64,000 bases of DNA from Fibrobacter sp. UWR4 (GCF_003149045.1 NZ_QGDU01000002.1:83347-147346), one strand, 5' to 3'. Positions 29,721 to 39,157 are shown, counted from the stretch's first letter. Numbers and translations: made by a program. Notes: generated by a model not told the origin, from the sequence alone.

Positions 29721-30719
29721 ATGAAATTATCCGATAGGACATTAGGCTATCTTTCGCTCATTGCATTGATATTCATCTTTGCCTTTGTAGCGTTGGAAAT
29801 GCTTGAGGCGCACCAGAAATCCACCTCCACAATCCTGGTGGATTTTGACGAACTGGGATCGCTCCAGCCCGAAGACTTGGTGGTTGTCCGCGGATTTACA
29901 GTAGGAACCGTAGGCAAGGTTGAATGGCTTGGAGACCGGGCCCGAATCCAGATCAATTTTGACGAACCCGTCATTCTTCGCGAAGGTACCCGCATCGTCA
30001 ACGTAAACTACGCCATTATGGGCCAGCGCCGCGTGGAAATTTTCCCGTCCAAGGAAGGCAATCGTTATCCCGACGATTATATCTATACGGGAACTTTTGA
30101 GCCGGGCATTGCCGAAGTCCTCCGCTACATCGAGGATGTGAACCAGCAGCTGACCGCAGTCCGCGAAATGGTCCACCTGGTAGTCGACGGAGACTCCACA
30201 CATCCTTCAGCACAGCAAGTCTTCGAAAACATCATGGGCACCGTTGACGGAACCCTGGAAAGCGCAGACAAGTTGATCACTTCCATGCAGCCCACCATCA
30301 ATCATCTGTTCAAGCAAGTCAATACAGCAAGCAGTGAATTGATTGAAGTCGCCAACCAGGCAGATACAGCAGTGCAAGTCGCAACTCAGGCCGTCAACGC
30401 AAAACTGCAGGTTGCAGAAGACGCCATCAAGACCATTTCCGAAGGCGCACAAAAGACCAACCAGTTAATGATTGACATCGAGAACGATTCCACCTTCAAC
30501 AAATTTTTCAAGTCCACGGAAACCATGGAACGAATTACCGACATGGTTGCCAAGGCAAGAGACCTTATTGCGGCCATCGACTCCAAGAATATTTCAGTTC
30601 GTGATGAAAACGGCAATCCAGTCACCCTCCTTACCTGGAAGGGGATTAACCTAATCGGAGAAACCGCACGCGAAAAAGCCCGAAAGCGCGCCGAAAAGGG
30701 CGAGAGCCTTCCCGAATAG
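29721..30719 (+). CDS. MCE/MlaD-family lipid-transport protein
   Basis: 332 residues from ATG 29721; an in-frame TTG at 29712 overlaps the TATATT -10 box (29708-29713). One N-terminal membrane helix (about 8-27) leads to the MlaD/MCE beta-domain (about 35-115) with G-S-L-Q-P-E-D-L-V-V-V-R-G-F-T-V-G-T-V, then a long helical region with heptad character (about 135-270). Such proteins carry phospholipid between membranes as part of an ABC system. The permease and ATPase partners are not adjacent. recG starts 18 bp later and is probably cotranscribed. The message looks leaderless. Confidence 0.88.
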   Translation: MKLSDRTLGYLSLIALIFIFAFVALEMLEAHQKSTSTILVDFDELGSLQPEDLVVVRGFTVGTVGKVEWLGDRARIQINFDEPVILREGTRIVNVNYAIMGQRRVEIFPSKEGNRYPDDYIYTGTFEPGIAEVLRYIEDVNQQLTAVREMVHLVVDGDSTHPSAQQVFENIMGTVDGTLESADKLITSMQPTINHLFKQVNTASSELIEVANQADTAVQVATQAVNAKLQVAEDAIKTISEGAQKTNQLMIDIENDSTFNKFFKSTETMERITDMVAKARDLIAAIDSKNISVRDENGNPVTLLTWKGINLIGETAREKARKRAEKGESLPE

Positions 30720-30737
30720 CAAGGAAATCGGTTCTAG

Positions 30738-32798
30738 ATGGATCTTTCCAACCTACCCAAAATGGGTCCGAAAAGTCTGGACGCCCTTAGAGCCGCAGGC
30801 ATTGTATCCCTGTCGGATTTTCTCTACAACATTCCCCGCACCTACCTGGACCAGACCAAGGTTTCCAAGATTGGAAATCTTCATGCGGGAGAGCGCGTCG
30901 TACTGATCGGAAAGATTATCCGTGCGGGAATTATCCGTGGCCGCTCCAGCAGGTTCGTTGCCACACTTGCGGACGGGACAGGCGAAATTTCCCTTACATT
31001 TTTTCAGGGATACAGCTACCACAGTCGACGGATCCAACCAGGCACACACTGGCTAGTATCCGGCATTGTCGGGGAATACCGCGGTTTCCAGATGACCCAT
31101 CCGGACATGCAGCGATTTGACGAGGACGAACAGTTCTCTGGACAAATCCTACCGGTCTACCCCATGACAGAAGCCATGGTCAAAAGCCGTATTTCCCAGA
31201 AGGCTCTGCGAAACTGGTACAAGCTGGTATTCAACTTTCCATCCCTTACATTACCAGGACTTTGCCCCAAGGCATTGACGGATTACCTTCATTTCAATTC
31301 TGTCCTTACGAACTTGAAATCGCTGCACCTGCCGGTGGACTTCAATCAGATACGCAACGCAAAACAGCAACTAAAAATTCTGGAGTTACTTCCCTTCTGC
31401 CTCCGCATGGTGAAACGTCGTGAAAGCCAGATGCTCCGCGGACATGAACGCCAGGTGGATTTAGGTCTTGTAATGAAGGCGAAGTCCGAGCTTCCCTTCA
31501 GCCTTACCGATGGTCAGGAACGAGCACTAGATCAGATCGTTGCAGGACTAAACGGCAAGAGACAATTCCACGCCCTGCTACAGGGGGACGTTGGCTGCGG
31601 AAAAACCGTCGTAGCCATGCTCTCCATGCTAGCCGTCTGTGGCTCCGGAGAGCAAAGCGCTCTTATGGTTCCGACAGACATTCTGGCCAGACAGCACTAC
31701 AAACAAATGAAGTCAGTCTTTGAAGCCGCAGGCATGCGCGTAGAACTGTTAGTAGGCGCCACACCCGCAACAGAACGTAGGGCTATTCTAGGAGAACTCC
31801 AGATGGGGCTCTGCCAGGCGGTCATTGGTACCCACGCCTTATTTTCCAGGGACGTTGAATTTGCAAAACTCGGTTTCGTGATTATCGATGAACAGCATCG
31901 CTTTGGCGTCGGCCAGCGAGAAGCGTTACTTGCCAAGGGCGAATACCCCGACATGCTGGTCATGAGTGCAACACCCATTCCAAGAAGCCTGGCAAAGACC
32001 ATGTATGGGGACCTGAAGGTCATCTCTATCAAGGAAAAACCTGCAGGACGAAAACCGATCAAGACGCGCCTTGTTCCTGCAGACAAACGTAACGACATGA
32101 AGAAATTTATCGCCAACGAAGCGAAGAACGGGAACCTGTGTTACTGGATCGTGAGCAAGGTGAATAATTCCGAAAAGGATACAGAGGGAGTGCCCGCCCG
32201 TAGCGTGGACGACGTCGTCCATGAACTTCGTGCATTCGACAAGACTTTGGTAGTGGAAGGCATCCATGGGCAAATGGACGAAGCTGTTCGTGACGAAACC
32301 TTAAAGCGCTTCGCTGCAGGACAAGTTCACATTCTTGTAGCCACGACCGTCATTGAAGTTGGCGTGAACGTACCTCAGGCAAACGTAATGGCCATCGATT
32401 CACCGGACCGTTTCGGGCTTGCGCAGCTCCATCAGCTTCGAGGTCGTGTTGGTCGCGGCGATGTCCAGGCTTGGTGCTTCCTCATGATGCCCGAAGGAGA
32501 TGCGGCTGAAAACTCCGTGGAACGCCTGACCCAATTCAGTCATACAGATGATGGATTTGAAATCGCAGAGTTGGACCTCGCCACCCGTGGTGCAGGCAAT
32601 CTGGAAGGTAACGAACAAAGTGGCAGCTGGGTGTTCCGCTGGTTTGACTGGATTCACGACCAGGAACTCATTTCCCAGACATTGGAAATGGCGGATCACA
32701 TCTTGAAAGATGGGGAAAGCTTTAACGATGACGCCCGGGAAAAGATTCAGCTCTGGTACCAAGAGAAGCCTTCCGCCAACGAAGACGGAATTCACTAA
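30738..32798 (+). CDS. recG: ATP-dependent DNA helicase RecG
   Basis: 686 residues. RecG remodels stalled forks and Holliday junctions. An N-terminal OB-fold wedge domain (about 55-150) precedes the helicase core: motif I Q-G-D-V-G-C-G-K-T-V-V-A, the RecG-type D-E-Q-H box (I-I-D-E-Q-H-R-F-G-V-G-Q-R), motif III S-A-T-P-I-P-R-S-L, motif V V-A-T-T-V-I-E-V-G-V-N-V-P and motif VI Q-L-R-G-R-V-G-R-G. The length matches the family. AAGGA lies upstream of ATG. The downstream small membrane protein gene converges on it. Confidence 0.96.
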   Translation: MDLSNLPKMGPKSLDALRAAGIVSLSDFLYNIPRTYLDQTKVSKIGNLHAGERVVLIGKIIRAGIIRGRSSRFVATLADGTGEISLTFFQGYSYHSRRIQPGTHWLVSGIVGEYRGFQMTHPDMQRFDEDEQFSGQILPVYPMTEAMVKSRISQKALRNWYKLVFNFPSLTLPGLCPKALTDYLHFNSVLTNLKSLHLPVDFNQIRNAKQQLKILELLPFCLRMVKRRESQMLRGHERQVDLGLVMKAKSELPFSLTDGQERALDQIVAGLNGKRQFHALLQGDVGCGKTVVAMLSMLAVCGSGEQSALMVPTDILARQHYKQMKSVFEAAGMRVELLVGATPATERRAILGELQMGLCQAVIGTHALFSRDVEFAKLGFVIIDEQHRFGVGQREALLAKGEYPDMLVMSATPIPRSLAKTMYGDLKVISIKEKPAGRKPIKTRLVPADKRNDMKKFIANEAKNGNLCYWIVSKVNNSEKDTEGVPARSVDDVVHELRAFDKTLVVEGIHGQMDEAVRDETLKRFAAGQVHILVATTVIEVGVNVPQANVMAIDSPDRFGLAQLHQLRGRVGRGDVQAWCFLMMPEGDAAENSVERLTQFSHTDDGFEIAELDLATRGAGNLEGNEQSGSWVFRWFDWIHDQELISQTLEMADHILKDGESFNDDAREKIQLWYQEKPSANEDGIH

Positions 32799-32814
32799 AA
32801 AACTCCCGTGTTTT

Positions 32815-33120
32815 TTAGATCAACTGGGTCATAGTGCCAATTACAAGGGCACATAGCACGACATTCAAAAAGAAGAACGTACGGCGGACAATAATGTAGA
32901 ACAGGGGTAGCCACTGGAGCATATTGTCCATAGGGGCGACCAGTTCCTTAATTCCCAGAAAGACGCTAATCAGTCCTGTAATGATCAACATCATTGCGCC
33001 AATATAATAGCCTTCACTCCATACCATAATGGTCAGGGCCACTCCAAAAATCATGGCGATAATGCCAATGATGATTTCAATGCGCAGGATGATGTTTTTC
33101 CATTCTTTTTTAGCGATCAT
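32815..33120 (-). CDS. Small three-helix membrane protein of unknown function
   Basis: 101 residues from ATG 33120. The frame is open to 33159, but TAAATT at 33133-33128 (minus strand) ends 7 nt before this ATG, matching the leaderless pattern of the region. Hydrophobic stretches at about 10-30, 36-56 and 75-98 suggest three membrane helices, with basic residues before the first and third. No family is recognised. It converges on recG, with only 16 bp between the two stops, and diverges from the FadL-like gene. Confidence 0.6.
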   Translation of the reverse strand: MIAKKEWKNIILRIEIIIGIIAMIFGVALTIMVWSEGYYIGAMMLIITGLISVFLGIKELVAPMDNMLQWLPLFYIIVRRTFFFLNVVLCALVIGTMTQLI

Positions 33121-33282
33121 AGGATGGAATTTAGCAAATACCGACAACGCAATCCCCATACAAAATTCATATTCGAGATAAAAAGGCTTCTTCCGATTTG
33201 TAATAAAAATGTAAGTTTTATGAAAGTTTTTTATCTAAGAAAAGAATTAATTTTGTTAAAAATTGCTTACAAAGGAGTATGT

Positions 33283-34749
33283 ATGGTTACAAATTGGGTA
33301 AAAACGGCCGCCTTAGTCGGTCTTACCGCATCCAGCCTTTTTGCAGGCGGTGCAACAACCAATAACAACCACTCCGCCGCCTTCCTCCGCAGCGTTGCAA
33401 GAAACGCAACTCTGGAAAACGACGCCCCCTACTATAACCCCGCAGGAACCGCCTTCATGAAAGACGGTTTCCATCTTTCCCTTTCCAACCAGACCTTCTG
33501 GCAGGGCCGCACCATCACCACCGAATCGCCCCTTTTCAATGATGGCGAAAAGAAATACAAGGGCAACACCTTTGCGCCCTTCATGCCAGGCGTTCACGCC
33601 ACATGGCACTACGGCAACCTTGCCCTTTCTGCAACCGTCGGTATTATCGGTGGCGGAGGATCGTTGAATTTCAAGGACGGCATTCCCTCCTTCGATACCC
33701 AGCTGGCCGCTCTCCCCATGATGCTTACCCAGGCAGGACTTCCCACCACTTCTTACGAAGCTGATATCAAGCTGGAAGCAGAATCCTACCAGGTGGGTGT
33801 GACCTTGGGCGCAGCCTACCAGTTTGCAAACATGTTCAGCATCTACGCCGGTGGCCGCCTTACCTACTCCTACAACAATTACCAGGCAAGCCTCTCCAAC
33901 GTAAAGTTCAATCCAAAGGTCGACGAACTGGGACTTGACGGCAAGATGGTCGAAGCCGCAGCAACCTTCAACAAGCTTTCCGAAGCTTTAGGCGAAAAAG
34001 CCGAACAAGCCAATTCTGCAGCCGAACAGTACGAAAAGGCTGGTGACAAGGCCACCGCAGCAGGCTACGCAGCAGTCGCAGAAGAACTCGCTGCAAAGGC
34101 CGAAGCCATGGCAGGCTACGCCTACGCCGTCGGCGACAAGGAACTGGATGTGGAACAGGAAGGTTTCGGTTTCGCCCCGATCTTTGGTGCAGCCTTCAAG
34201 TACAAGCGCCTGACCATTGGCGTCAAGTACGAAATGAAGACCGATATCGAAATGGAAAACGACACCAAGAAAAACGAAGTGGGCATGTCCGACTTTGATG
34301 ACGGCAAGAAGGATCATGCAGATGTTCCCGCGGTCCTGGCCCTCGGTTTGACTTACTCCATTTTGGATAACGCCCGAATTTCCTTCGGTTACAACCTGTG
34401 GTTCGATGAAGACGCCGACCTTACCGGAAATTCCGAGGATTTCCTTGGAAACAGCCATGAATTCATGTATGGTGTCGAAATCGACTTCTTCAAGCGCTGG
34501 ACCATTAGCGGTGGCCTCAACATATTCCGTTGCGACCGTACCGACGATTACGTCAGCGACTTGAGCCAGTTGCTGAACACGACTACTTTCGGTCTCGGTT
34601 TCGCATACCGCGTCAACGACCATATCAGAATCGATGTCGGTTACTACCACACCATCTACAACGACGATACGGATAAGGAATCCTACGGTCTTAACACCTA
34701 CGAACGCACCAGCCGTGGTTTCGGCATCGGTGTAGACCTGGACTTCTAA
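33283..34749 (+). CDS. FadL/OMPP1-like outer-membrane transport protein
   Basis: 488 residues from ATG 33283, preceded by AAAGGAG; the upstream in-frame extension spoils the signal peptide. After a signal peptide (to about residue 22) the N-terminus has N-N-N-H-S-A-A-F-L-R and N-D-A-P-Y-Y-N-P-A-G-T-A-F-M, the plug-like N-P-A-G-x-A hallmark of FadL/TodX channels for hydrophobic compounds. Beta strands continue to the terminal Phe. An Ala/Glu-rich helical insertion (about 225-285) is unusual for a barrel and could form a periplasmic or surface coil. Confidence 0.85.
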   Translation: MVTNWVKTAALVGLTASSLFAGGATTNNNHSAAFLRSVARNATLENDAPYYNPAGTAFMKDGFHLSLSNQTFWQGRTITTESPLFNDGEKKYKGNTFAPFMPGVHATWHYGNLALSATVGIIGGGGSLNFKDGIPSFDTQLAALPMMLTQAGLPTTSYEADIKLEAESYQVGVTLGAAYQFANMFSIYAGGRLTYSYNNYQASLSNVKFNPKVDELGLDGKMVEAAATFNKLSEALGEKAEQANSAAEQYEKAGDKATAAGYAAVAEELAAKAEAMAGYAYAVGDKELDVEQEGFGFAPIFGAAFKYKRLTIGVKYEMKTDIEMENDTKKNEVGMSDFDDGKKDHADVPAVLALGLTYSILDNARISFGYNLWFDEDADLTGNSEDFLGNSHEFMYGVEIDFFKRWTISGGLNIFRCDRTDDYVSDLSQLLNTTTFGLGFAYRVNDHIRIDVGYYHTIYNDDTDKESYGLNTYERTSRGFGIGVDLDF

Positions 34750-34778
34750 GCCGTCACGATCAGACGTCCATAAAAAAA

Positions 34779-34806
34779 CCTCCGACCCGGAAGTCGGAGG
34801 CTTTTT
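34779..34806. terminator. Bidirectional terminator between the FadL-like gene and rnpB
   Basis: CCTCCGAC/GTCGGAGG stem with T5 on the plus strand and T7 on the minus strand, so it can end both converging transcripts. Confidence 0.9.
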
Positions 34807-34812
34807 AAATTC

Positions 34813-35182
34813 AAGGGGCAGTTATAAGCCGGGTTTTGTACCTCTTGCGAGGCGATGACCATCTCTCTGGACGAACTGTTACCAGCCGCCTCAAGCGACC
34901 TACCCGGATATCCAACAGGCACGAGCCGCACCTGGTCCTTTCGGACGGATTCCTGCTTGGTCTTGCACCGGATGAGGTTTACATTGCCACCCCTGTCACC
35001 AGGAATGCGGTGAGCTCTTACCTCGCCATTTCACCCTTACCCGCTTGCGCGGGCGGTATAATTTCTGCTGCACTTTCTGTCGCGTTACCGCGCCTGGACG
35101 TTATCCAGCATCCTGCCCTACGGTGCCCGGACTTTCCTCCAGTCTGAATTTCTTCTCGCCGGCGGCCATCCGCTGCCCACTT
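34813..35182 (-). ncRNA. rnpB: RNase P RNA, bacterial class A
   Basis: About 370 nt. On the minus strand the P1 strands GGGCAG and CTGCCC close the molecule. The conserved core GAGGAAAGTCCGGGC, the segment ACAGAAAGTGCAGCAGAAA, GGGTGAAATGGCGAGGTAAG, the AGAGAGATGGTCATC block and the 3' ACAAAACCCGGCTTAT are all present in order. It is the catalytic RNA that matures tRNA 5' ends. Ends are estimated from P1 and the promoter. The protein partner rnpA is not in the window. Confidence 0.97.
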
Positions 35183-35184
35183 CA

Positions 35185-35213
35185 AATATAGAAACAACAG
35201 GCGTTCATTGCAA
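35185..35213 (-). promoter_or_regulatory. Promoter of rnpB
   Basis: On the minus strand TTGCAA (35213-35208), 17 nt, TATATT (35190-35185), leading directly into the RNA. Confidence 0.8.
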
Positions 35214-35262
35214 TTCTCTTAAAAGCCATTTTTCTATATTGGAGCCCTAGTTAGGATTCTTT

Positions 35263-37014
35263 ATGCGTCATTTATCACTTGGAATACTCTTGGCTTCTGT
35301 AGCAATCGCCTTCGCACAGGACGATTCAACGTCCAACACAACCGAAAGTATTGGCACAGCCAAAATTGACGACATCCAGTTTGAAATCGGAGACGCCTTC
35401 GACGATTCCAAATACCATACCAAGTATGATAAATGGGTTTACGACATCCTGAATGTCCTCCATATCGAATCCCAGGAATCCACCATCCGCAAGTTGCTGC
35501 TCTTTGATCCGGGCGACACCATCGACAGCCTCAAGATTATTGAAGCGGAACGATTCCTGCGAGCCCAAAAGTTCCTCTCAGACGCAAGCATTACAGTCGT
35601 AAACGAAAACGGCAGGAACATTGCCAAGGTCAAAACCAGCGACAACTGGACCCTTACCCCTCTCATCGGGCTAAATCATCCCGGAAACGAATGGACCTAC
35701 GGCATTGGCGTTCAGGAAAGCAACTTTCTTGGTTTAGGCAACAAGATCGGTTTCTACTACGGCCATGACGAGTTGCGAGACATGTACCAGTTGGAATACG
35801 GAGCACCCCATTTCCTATTCCGCTACAACCAGCTGGACATGCTTTATAGCTACAACACGGACGGATACCTCATCAGCGGCATGATGAACATGCCGTTCCT
35901 GAGCCGAAGCAAGAATCAATGGGCATATACTGTTGCTGGTCTCAAGAGCTTGAGTTTTGCACACGTTTACGGAAGTGGCGACATGCCCATGGGCGCGGTC
36001 CCCTACCAAATCAAGGCTCCCGCCGATTCCCTTTCGAAATACCTCAAGAAATACAAGCGTTACAACGGAAAAGAAACCGTCGAACTGATGAAGGTCGAAG
36101 ACTTTAGGGACGACTCCCTAAGCATCCATCTAGCACGTTCCTTTGGAGGAGCCCATCGCAAGCTCTATCTAGGCGCCACCTATGACTACAGGCGCACCAC
36201 TGCCGTAGACGGCAAGATGTTCCGTTACATCTTTAGGGACGGAAATCAGACTTACGCGCTGGACTCAGCAACAGCCTGGAACGAATGGCTTCCCGACGTC
36301 AAGGATTCACGACCGGGTTTCTACCTAATGATCAACAACTTCCGTTACGAAAAAATCAAGAATTTCCATAACGTCAAGTGGACAGAAGATATCCAGAAAG
36401 GCTACAGTTTAAAGTTCCAATTATCCAAGAACTACGAACAGCTAGCATCCAACAACAACGACATCCGCATGGATTTCTGGGGAGACATGTACCTGGGAAC
36501 AGGTATGCATCACCTGACCCTGCAGTCCAATGCACGTTTCTATCTGGACCACGGCAAGCAACACGACTTTTACGGAAAACTGAACGGAGAATACATCTTT
36601 CATCCCACCAACGCTTTGTCAACAGCAATCAAGGGAGTCATCGACTTCTATGAAGACACTCCCTATGGCATTCAGCTTTCTTTAGGCGGAGCCGATGGAT
36701 TCACTGGTTTCCCCGTCTGTTACTATACAGGACAGGCTCGTGTGTACGGATCCATTGAGCAACGTTGGTTCCCCAATTTCGAAGTGGCCACACTTGTACC
36801 CGTATTCACGCTATACGGAAGCGTCGGTGAAACCGCCTGGGACTTTGACGATATCAATCGCAAGGATTTGATTTACGTTCTTGGCATCGGCGCACGCTTT
36901 GTCCAGACAAAGTCCATTAGCCGTATTATCAACAAGGCGGACGTAAGCGTACCCCTAAACGGAGCTCGTAAGGGAGACATCCACTACTCCATCACGACCG
37001 CTTACACCCTCTAG
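35263..37014 (+). CDS. Omp85-like outer-membrane protein with POTRA-type domain
   Basis: 583 residues with a signal peptide (cleavage after A-F-A, about residue 18). Residues about 60-125 (E-S-T-I-R-K-L-L-L-F-D-P-G-D then E-A-E-R-F-L-R-A-Q-K-F-L) match a POTRA repeat. The rest is strand-rich with many Tyr and Asn, like a 16-strand barrel. A G-G-A-D-G-F-T-G-F-P segment near residue 475 sits where Omp85 proteins have the L6 loop, but the V-R-G-F/VRGY tip is not conserved. Candidate roles are TamA/BamA-like assembly or surface protein export. TATATT lies 22 nt before ATG with AGGA between. Confidence 0.75.
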   Translation: MRHLSLGILLASVAIAFAQDDSTSNTTESIGTAKIDDIQFEIGDAFDDSKYHTKYDKWVYDILNVLHIESQESTIRKLLLFDPGDTIDSLKIIEAERFLRAQKFLSDASITVVNENGRNIAKVKTSDNWTLTPLIGLNHPGNEWTYGIGVQESNFLGLGNKIGFYYGHDELRDMYQLEYGAPHFLFRYNQLDMLYSYNTDGYLISGMMNMPFLSRSKNQWAYTVAGLKSLSFAHVYGSGDMPMGAVPYQIKAPADSLSKYLKKYKRYNGKETVELMKVEDFRDDSLSIHLARSFGGAHRKLYLGATYDYRRTTAVDGKMFRYIFRDGNQTYALDSATAWNEWLPDVKDSRPGFYLMINNFRYEKIKNFHNVKWTEDIQKGYSLKFQLSKNYEQLASNNNDIRMDFWGDMYLGTGMHHLTLQSNARFYLDHGKQHDFYGKLNGEYIFHPTNALSTAIKGVIDFYEDTPYGIQLSLGGADGFTGFPVCYYTGQARVYGSIEQRWFPNFEVATLVPVFTLYGSVGETAWDFDDINRKDLIYVLGIGARFVQTKSISRIINKADVSVPLNGARKGDIHYSITTAYTL

Positions 37015-37168
37015 CATCCGTAGGGAAATGTGATTTGTTGAACAATCGGGGCACTTTCCCAATATTTTTTTACAAAACTTGCACGTTCATTGTAACATTT
37101 TGCCCATTTTTTCATATTTTATGAAAAAAAAAATCAAGATTTTGTCCCTTTAAGGATTATTCGACATC

Positions 37169-37726
37169 ATGCGTATTTTTACAAAGTTGATCAGTTTTGC
37201 CGCATTTGTTGCAATCGCCGCAGGCGTGTCCAACGCACAGCTCGCAGTCGAACAGCCTGCAGTTGACGTAAAGTTGATGCAGGATTCCACAACGAATCAG
37301 CCTATGAAGATGGACTTTTCCAAGCCTCTTACCGGCATTAGCGATCCAGGCATCCTGTTCAGCCACTTTTCCAACCGTCCCCTGCTGATCTACTATTTCA
37401 GCCCAAAGTGTCCCCACTGCCAGCGCCATATGCCGGAAATCCAGGACCTGATGAAGGAATATGAAAAGGACGGCCTGACCGGCATCGCCATCGGTCTCGG
37501 CGGAGGCATCAAGAAGAACGACATTAGGCTGTTCATCGACCAGTACAAGGTGGTCATTCCCGTTTTCCAGGACGCAGACTATAAGTTCGCTCCCGTATAC
37601 GGCACCGGCTATATTCCCGTTGTCTATCTGGTCAACAAGGATGGCACCTTCTACCGCTATGAAACAGTCAATGACGCAAACATCAAGGACATGCGCAGGA
37701 AGATTTCTACCATGCTGAAGAAGTAG
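37169..37726 (+). CDS. Exported thioredoxin-fold (TlpA-like) protein
   Basis: 185 residues with a signal peptide (to about residue 23). The motif Y-Y-F-S-P-K-C-P-H-C-Q-R-H-M-P-E-I is a redox-active CxxC at the start of helix 1 of a thioredoxin fold, and G-T-G-Y-I-P-V-V-Y-L-V supplies the cis-Pro. It probably handles periplasmic disulfide or thiol chemistry, as TlpA/ResA proteins do. Its partner is unknown. AAGGA precedes ATG. A terminator follows at 37754. Confidence 0.85.
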   Translation: MRIFTKLISFAAFVAIAAGVSNAQLAVEQPAVDVKLMQDSTTNQPMKMDFSKPLTGISDPGILFSHFSNRPLLIYYFSPKCPHCQRHMPEIQDLMKEYEKDGLTGIAIGLGGGIKKNDIRLFIDQYKVVIPVFQDADYKFAPVYGTGYIPVVYLVNKDGTFYRYETVNDANIKDMRRKISTMLKK

Positions 37727-37753
37727 GCTAAATAAGCCCGGATTATTTTCGAG

Positions 37754-37780
37754 GGAGCGCTTTCGCGCTCCTTTTTCTTT
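37754..37780 (+). terminator. Terminator of the thioredoxin-like gene
   Basis: GGAGCGC/GCGCTCC 7-bp stem, TTTC loop, T5. Confidence 0.85.
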
Positions 37781-37789
37781 TTGGGCAAG

Positions 37790-37930
37790 CTTGATTTTCC
37801 GCATCCCTTCGGGGAACCTAACGGGATTCTGCCAGCCTATAAGGCTGGCAGCAGTTTCTACGGCTCGGCAATGCGAACACAAGTGTTCGCGCTGCACTCG
37901 CCTTACGTAACTGTCGAACCTGTGGGTTCT
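37790..37930. repeat. Multi-hairpin intergenic element related to the CCGAG repeat
   Basis: Noncoding. Perfect hairpins lie at 37829-37851 (CTGCCAGCC/GGCTGGCAG), 37873-37890 (GCGAACAC/GTGTTCGC) and 37916-37929 (GAACC/GGTTC). Read on the minus strand, GGCGAGTGCAGC, stem-loop, CCGAGCCGTAG, CTGCTGC, stem-loop follows the same order as the element at 28271-28379. Confidence 0.55.
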
Positions 37931-37948
37931 TTCAACACCTGAGAGTAC

Positions 37949-37980
37949 GAAAAAGGCCACCCCTTAGGGCGGCCTTTTCG
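37949..37980 (-). terminator. Terminator of tRNA-Arg(TCT)
   Basis: On the minus strand AAAAGGCCGCCC pairs with GGGGTGGCCTTTT (one G-T pair) and T5 follows, directly after the tRNA. Confidence 0.88.
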
Positions 37981-38054
37981 TACTCGAGGCGGGATTCGAA
38001 CCCACGACCCTCTGCTTAGAAGGCAGATGCTCTATCCAACTGAGCTACTCGAGC
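37981..38054 (-). tRNA. tRNA-Arg (anticodon TCT)
   Basis: Minus strand: acceptor GCTCGAG/CTCGAGT (first pair G-T), D-stem GCTC/GAGC, anticodon stem TCTGC/GCAGA with loop CTTCTAA giving anticodon TCT, T-stem GTGGG/CCCGC with TTCGAAT. The CCA end is not encoded. Confidence 0.96.
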
Positions 38055-38081
38055 CTATACTTCCAGTAGAAGTTGGGCTAC

Positions 38082-38110
38082 AATATAGTAAAACTTTAAA
38101 CAAACTTCAA
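38082..38110 (-). promoter_or_regulatory. Promoter of tRNA-Arg(TCT)
   Basis: On the minus strand TTGAAG (38110-38105), 17 nt, TATATT (38087-38082). Confidence 0.7.
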
Positions 38111-38206
38111 CTCGCTTTATCAAGTCTATTATAGCTAAAAACTATCACTAGCCATACGGATTTTCGTACTACACAGAACCCGTCACATTTTCCTATATTA
38201 CGCGCC

Positions 38207-39097
38207 ATGAAAATCGTTGATATTCTCAAGCAAGATAAAATGAGCCTCTCCTTCGAAGTGTTCCCTCCCAAGAAGGAAACCAGCTTCGAAAGCGTTAAGA
38301 ACGCCACCGAATCCATCGCAGCCCTCGGCCCCGCTTTTATGAGCGTCACCTATGGTGCCGGCGGCGGCGTCAGCCAGTACACACTTGAAATCGCCAAGAA
38401 CATCAAGCAGAAATTCAATGTTCCTATGCTGGCCCATCTGACTTGTGTCTCCAGCAGCAAGGAAACCGTAAAGCAGCGCATTGACGATATGAAGGCAGCA
38501 GGCATCACCAACGTGATGGCCCTCCGCGGCGACCTCACTCCGGAATTGATCGCCAACGGTCGAACCGACTGCGATTATCAACACGCCATTGAGCTGGTCC
38601 GCGAACTGAAGGAAAGCGACGGAGACTTCTGCATCGGAGCAGCCTGCTATCCGGAAAAGCATCCCGAAAGCGCAAACCAGCGTGAAGATATCCAACATCT
38701 TAAGGAAAAGGTGGACGCCGGAGCCGACTTCCTCACCACCCAGATGGTATTCGACAACAACCTGTTCTTCAACTTTCTATACAAGTTACGTGAAGCAGGC
38801 GTCACCTGCCCGGTTCTCCCCGGCATTATGCCCATTACCAATGCCAACCAGGTGGAACGAGCCATCAAGCTTTCCGGCTCCTTCATGCCCCAGCGTTTCA
38901 AGTCCCTGGTGGACAAGTTCGGAAGCGATCCTGAAGCCATGAAGCAGGCCGGCATCATTTACGCCAGTGACCAAATTATCGACCTGTACGCCAACGGCAT
39001 CACCAACGTTCACGTCTACTCCATGAACAAGCCGGACGTGGCCGAAGGCATCTTACGCAACGTTTCCGCCATTCTCGGCAGGAACTTTATCGCATAA
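38207..39097 (+). CDS. metF: Methylenetetrahydrofolate reductase
   Basis: 296 residues, the usual bacterial size. MetF reduces 5,10-methylene-THF to 5-methyl-THF for methionine synthesis using FAD. The N-terminal S-F-E-V-F-P-P-K with its catalytic Glu, the S-V-T-Y-G-A-G-G motif, L-T-C-V, R-G-D and the later Q-M-V-F-D region all fit the family. No riboswitch is seen: TATATT (38194-38199) ends 7 nt before ATG, leaving no room for a leader. It is a single gene with a hairpin at 39125-39157. Confidence 0.95.
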   Translation: MKIVDILKQDKMSLSFEVFPPKKETSFESVKNATESIAALGPAFMSVTYGAGGGVSQYTLEIAKNIKQKFNVPMLAHLTCVSSSKETVKQRIDDMKAAGITNVMALRGDLTPELIANGRTDCDYQHAIELVRELKESDGDFCIGAACYPEKHPESANQREDIQHLKEKVDAGADFLTTQMVFDNNLFFNFLYKLREAGVTCPVLPGIMPITNANQVERAIKLSGSFMPQRFKSLVDKFGSDPEAMKQAGIIYASDQIIDLYANGITNVHVYSMNKPDVAEGILRNVSAILGRNFIA

Positions 39098-39124
39098 AAG
39101 TTCGATTACAGCCTGATTTTCATG

Positions 39125-39157
39125 AAAATCCCCCCATTATTCCAATTTGGGGGGATT
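39125..39157 (+). terminator. Probable terminator of metF
   Basis: AAATCCCCCC pairs with GGGGGGATTT; the tail is T-rich but interrupted. Confidence 0.6.

Noticed and set aside
33121..33159. Longer N-terminus of the small membrane protein
   Set aside because: The extension would cover its TAAATT -10 box and has no ribosome binding site.
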